This document shows, in pieces, positions 60,116 through 64,000 of a DNA stretch of 64,000 nt. The notes under the pieces are model-generated. The model was not told the DNA's origin and searched no databases. It worked only from the letters and a program-made list of their open reading frames with translations. Position 1 is the stretch's first letter; every line of letters begins with the position of its first letter. Source of the stretch: Rhyacichthys aspro. Taxonomy: Eukaryota; Chordata; Actinopteri; Gobiiformes; Rhyacichthyidae. Position numbers and translations under genes: made by a program. The stretch covers positions 6,715,640 through 6,779,639 of the forward strand of contig CM072152.1 in NCBI GenBank assembly GCA_036850595.1, read 5' to 3'.

Positions 60116-62042
60116 AAGGAGAAGTTGAAAGGAAGTAGACTGCAGGGAGTTGCGTGTTTCATTTTTGTGCTATAACAGATCCAGACTAAATATCAGCTCT
60201 GAATGAAGAGTCGCTTGTCATTTTGATCACTTCAACAGTCGAGCTTGTGTTTGTGTTTGTGCTCAGTCCAGAAGGTAATCAGCACGGCATAGTCTCAGAG
60301 AATTTTGTTAACGTCAAACAAACAGTTCATAGAATAACTGGAATAATTATAAAATTACATTTGACAGGCAGGGACAAACCTTACTTTTTCTTGTTTCGTT
60401 GGATCTGATTGAGGCTTTGTCTATATGAGGCAGGTTGTGGTGTTTTTGCATTTAATTTAATTTTTAATTTATTGGGTCATTTTACACCGCATCTTCATGA
60501 AAAATGGCTACCGTTACACCTTAGAAATAGTGCAAGACAGCTTGACGATTAATGGGTCCAAATGTATTTTTTTGCGTTTCCGTGTATGCAAATTAGACTC
60601 TGCTTTTTGGTTTTTATTTCACATAGTTCTTATTTTCTTACTTAAAGACCTTGTGTGGCTTGTACATTATACATAACACCTGACAAAACTTTTTAAATCA
60701 GTGTTAGGATGCGTTATATGTGTGGTTTCTCTTTTTGCTAAGACTGTGGAGCTCTAATGGAACTCGGCTGATGTGACATGCCCTGTTATTGTCTGTGGAA
60801 GAGGCATTATTTTTATTTATATCAGCCATCTTAAAACTGATCTTGACACTATATATTTGGCATGTCTTTAACTAATATACAATTTATAAAGACCAAAAAC
60901 AGTCTATTTTGCCGCTGTTGTTCTGCTTGCTGTGTATTGCCAGCAGCCAGTAGTTGACGAAGGAAGTAGCTTGGACGTTATAATGTTGTTTGTTCAGTTT
61001 CACAGACACAGCAGGTAGCTTTCTCCAACAAAAACACCTCCAGAGCTATAGTCAAAAGTTTCCTACAGAGAAAATGCCGTCCTTATATGAACGGACACCC
61101 AAAATATATCATTTTCAGCCGAAAGCATTGCTGTGTTTTGGTCTATGTTGTACTACAGTGTTGGCTCATTAGAGACTGTCTCCTGTGAAGCTGTGAGGTT
61201 TTATTAATTTTACTTTTCTGTACTTCTGTTCACCCCAACTACTGTTATTTATTTACCTGAAACTTTTCATTTCATCCTGCCTCCATATTATTTACTATCC
61301 TACACTGAGCAGAGACTGACAGGCGATCAACTGCTGTCTTAGACATGTTTTTACAGGATGCTCCCAAAGTCTAGTCTTTCACACAGTCTGGCTTGCAATA
61401 GTAAAATTTAAGAAATAAGAAATATTTCTAACCCATTGTTGTAACATTGCTTGAGCTCAAACAAACCTCATGGTAATAGTGTGCGTGAGTTTTGATGCAT
61501 ATCTATTGAGTTATTTGTTTATCTTTCACAAGAAAAAGATGTGGAAAATGTTTAAATTAATTCTCTTCTGCTAAATCTTAAAGAGAATTTAAAGATCTTG
61601 CGTGGAACGGTGTCAAATTATAATTATGAGACAGATGGTATTTTGTTTGGCAAATGATCAAAACTGTGCTGCTGCCTTTTGGTCAGGACACTTTTGCACT
61701 ATAGATTCTAAACTGTTGAAACTAAGAATAAAGTCAGCCGAAAGTAATTTTTTTTCACCCCCACATATAAAGAAATGGCATGGTTTATAATCAAATTTCA
61801 TCAATACAATAAACTAATATACTGTAACTGGTTTGTACATGCTTTAAGTGTTTAACTAAAGAGGAAGTATGTCTTGATCCCTCTGCCTTGTCTTGCTCTT
61901 AATTGCTTTTATCGACTCGGGGAGACCACCTCCACACCACAAAGAAACTATTAAGTTTCACGCATCAAAAATAAATCAGAGTTCTCATCAATCAGGCTGT
62001 CAGTGCTCTTCCACACATTCACCTTCTGTTTGTGTTTTTCAG

Positions 62043-62181
62043 CCACAGATAATAAAATTGTTAGGAAGAAAACGTCTGGACATAGAAAAGAGTTTGTGAT
62101 TGAAGGGAAAAATGTCTTCTACAATCAAAATGGTGTCCAGATGACTTATTCCTACCTATTATTTGAATACATGATGTCCAG
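62043..62181 (+). CDS. Probable second exon of the unidentified gene
   Basis: A 139-base exon lies between TTTGTGTTTTTCAG and CCAG|GTTAGT. Exon 1 ends with one base of a codon and this exon begins with two (G|CC gives Ala), so the join keeps the frame and adds about 46 codons without a stop. The peptide starts ATDNKIVRKKTSGHRK, continues EFVIEGKNVFYNQNGVQ and ends MTYSYLLFEYMMS. It has a basic patch followed by an alternating hydrophobic stretch suggestive of beta strands. There are no cysteines, and no Ig, EGF or similar signature. It ends two bases into a codon. I do not recognise the family. The match of phase and splice signals is the main support; a random exon-like stretch of this length without stops is not excluded. 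Confidence 0.42.
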
Positions 62182-63300
62182 GTTAGTCAGATGTTTCCCA
62201 TAACCCATTACTGCCATCTGTAAAATTGTATTACTCCTTATTTAAAAAACAAAACATTGGAGACAAATTGTAGTGTGTCCTCCAGCCAGTAAGTGGCGCT
62301 GTGTTCTGTTCTATCTGTAACTATTCCTTTTTAAATGGAAGAGAAGTTAGCTCAGGAGCTGCAAAGTTTGGAGGTAACTATTTTCTTTTTACTGTAATGT
62401 CTCTGGATTGGCTGTGTACCTTGAAAAGTGACTTGCAGCAGTACTTCTGATGTAATAAGGTAAAGGATTCTTAAACAATATAGCATTTTAGATTTTGTAG
62501 ATTGTTCCATGTCTGTCCTGTTGAGTTCAAATGTGGGAAAGTGCCTGTAAAACATATCCACCCAACTTTTCTTTTCACAGAAAGGAGATTATTAGAGGTA
62601 GAGTATAAACAGAGATCTACCAAACACTATATTTTTTACAGTTGATGAAATTTAACTCAGCAGTGCATAACAACTTTTGAAAACCATTTAACTTGACCAA
62701 TTCTCAAAAGGGATATACTCATTTAAAGGGAACAGACATTTTTACCAAGAACTGTATTTCAGTCAAGTATCTTCAGTTAATGTATTAAAAAACAACAGTA
62801 AAAGCCAGTATGCTGGAGAAACATGGGGCTGCTGATAAACCTGTTATTCTTTATGTGTGTTATGTCTTAAAATAGAAAAGTACCTGTGTGACTATGGGGC
62901 AGTTTCTACCTCTATATTTACTATACTATATTACATCTATACTACTCTATTTCTGCACCTTTTCATCCATGATTTTTGCATTTGCGTATTGAATAAAGTA
63001 GCATCTTGAAACCCTAGAAGAGTTTAGCAGCCAAGAAGTGTGAAGTAAGGGACCATTTAGTCCATTAGATACAGTTGTTGTTGTCCAGTTACTTTTTTTT
63101 AACTAGTCTTTTCTTGTAACAATTTGACATGTATATTAAGGAAAAGTGTGTTGTTAAGCACTCATATATTCTGTATTGTGTGCTTTAATATGCAAAAGTC
63201 TAGGAAATCAGGCCTTTTGTGTTTTCTCTGGAACCTGTGTGATTCTGTTTAGATGATGGTAGTACTCATTACTGTTTTTGTGTGCTAAACTTATCTCCAG
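62182..63300 (+). other. Presumed intron 2
   Basis: It starts GTTAGT and could end at CTTATCTCCAG. It holds GCCAGTAAGTGGCGCTGTG (62,285-62,303), words common to teleost dispersed repeats, and is otherwise AT-rich. Confidence 0.25.
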
Positions 63301-63363
63301 ACCATATTCTGCAGGGCTGATTCCTAAACAGTATGTGGAACAGCATCTTCTTGGAGAAGGCTT
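63301..63363 (+). CDS. Weak third exon candidate of the unidentified gene
   Basis: After CTTATCTCCAG, the first base completes the codon left open by exon 2 (AG|A, Arg). The frame then reads PYSAGLIPKQYVEQHLLGEG before a possible donor at TT|GTTAGT. The phase fits and there are no stops, but the polypyrimidine tract is modest and the donor is weak. An earlier donor (CA|GTATGT at 63,331) is an alternative. The open frame continues beyond, so the signal is not decisive. Confidence 0.2.
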
Positions 63364-64000
63364 GTTAGTGTGTTTTTCTAAATCCATGTTGGCGTTTCTG
63401 TTTTCTTATCAAATCATTTGCTCGCAGCTGGTGCCTTGTCTTGTTTTGACGGTTTCTCTCTATTTATATACAGAATCTTGTTTTTTATTCTTTGTTTTAT
63501 AGGTTTGTTAATTATTGTTATTACCTTTAAAAATAATCAATTAGGAGCAGCTATTTAAGTTTTATATTTGATAAACAATGCCCTCATTCACCCCCACATT
63601 GGATTTGGATTAAAGAGGTGATTGAAAATGTGTATCCACTTTATGCATCGTACTTTAGTGCCAAAGTACCTTCATTTTTCAGGCCTCATAAACATTTTAA
63701 GTTCCCTGTACATGAGACCACAGAGTAACACAATACATACAGGGTCCTCAATTCTGTTTACAGCTAGTATCATTCAGAGCTCTATTATAGGGTTTTTCAG
63801 ATAGACAGATTTGAAAATGTGGGCCAAAGTCCTTCCTCTTGATGTTTAAAGTTTTGTAAATAAATTATAATTTTTCAAATGGCAGTGTAACCAGGTGTAA
63901 ACGATCCAGACATTAACAGGTGTCAATAAAATCATTTCTTTATTGAACACAACAGCTTGAAAACTTAAAACAAAAACCAAGAGGTAATAATTTTACCTCA
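63364..64000. other. Right edge, non-coding as far as seen
   Basis: AT-rich without clear exons. If the gene at 53.5 kb is real, the rest of its exons lie beyond this edge. Confidence 0.4.

Larger units (their letters stand above)
53594..62042 (+). other. Presumed intron 1 (8.4 kb)
   Basis: It starts GTAAGT and would end at TTTGTGTTTTTCAG (62,029-62,042). It contains a duplicated block (53.88-54.60 kb), A-rich low-complexity DNA (55.31-55.39 kb), an (AC)10 microsatellite, a fragment resembling 'ggaaaacctgg' dispersed repeats (57,785-57,890), a perfect hairpin (59.24 kb) and a GC-richer island (59.64-60.11 kb). No further exon with good signals is seen, but a small one could be missed. Confidence 0.4.

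Overview
The window reads as nuclear DNA from a ray-finned fish, most likely a spiny-rayed teleost. It is AT-rich, has no bacterial-style gene packing, and carries many dispersed repeats that I recognise as typical of teleost genomes: a Tc1 remnant, tRNA-derived and other SINE-like units, short inverted-repeat DNA elements, and repeat tails seen across teleosts. Almost every open reading frame is a short chance frame in non-coding DNA. All family assignments are from memory of repeat consensus patterns, not from a search.

Layout. Positions 1-53,100 look like a long gene-poor interval. It holds the repeats and a series of GC-richer islands at about 6.4, 8.7, 14.7, 17.3, 19.1, 21.1, 23.3, 26.6, 30.6, 39.2, 45.4, 48.5, 49.8 and 51.9 kb that could be regulatory or conserved non-coding DNA. 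The island at 14.6-15.0 kb could be a transcription start with a short spliced first exon. The best supported gene starts near 53.5 kb on the + strand. A GC-rich, TATA-less promoter is followed by a coding exon with a perfect Kozak context, a signal peptide and a consensus GTAAGT donor. A reading-frame-compatible exon lies 8.4 kb downstream (62,043-62,181), and a weaker third exon candidate lies at 63,301. The gene runs off the right edge. I do not recognise the protein, which appears to be secreted or membrane-anchored.

Mobile DNA. The most structured part is 37.5-42.8 kb. Two related elements with TA target duplications and matching CAGTGGTCCCTC-type ends lie in opposite orientation (37,840-38,564 and 40,365-41,002). 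Each contains a 41-bp minisatellite, with 7 units in one and 3 in the other, and nearly every unit carries a CCAAT box. The second copy keeps a short basic peptide start that may be the remnant of a pogo/Tigger-type transposase. The first copy sits inside an older teleost repeat. Other remnants are a doubly deleted Tc1 transposase (5.08-5.75 kb), a possible Harbinger-type element with a spliced ORF (21.7-22.4 kb), an AT-rich inverted-repeat element (16.03-16.26 kb) and several SINE-like units.

No rRNA, tRNA gene, CRISPR array or complete protein-coding gene is visible. No novel system could be demonstrated. The best leads are the CCAAT-box minisatellite carried by the TA-flanked elements and the unidentified gene at the right end.
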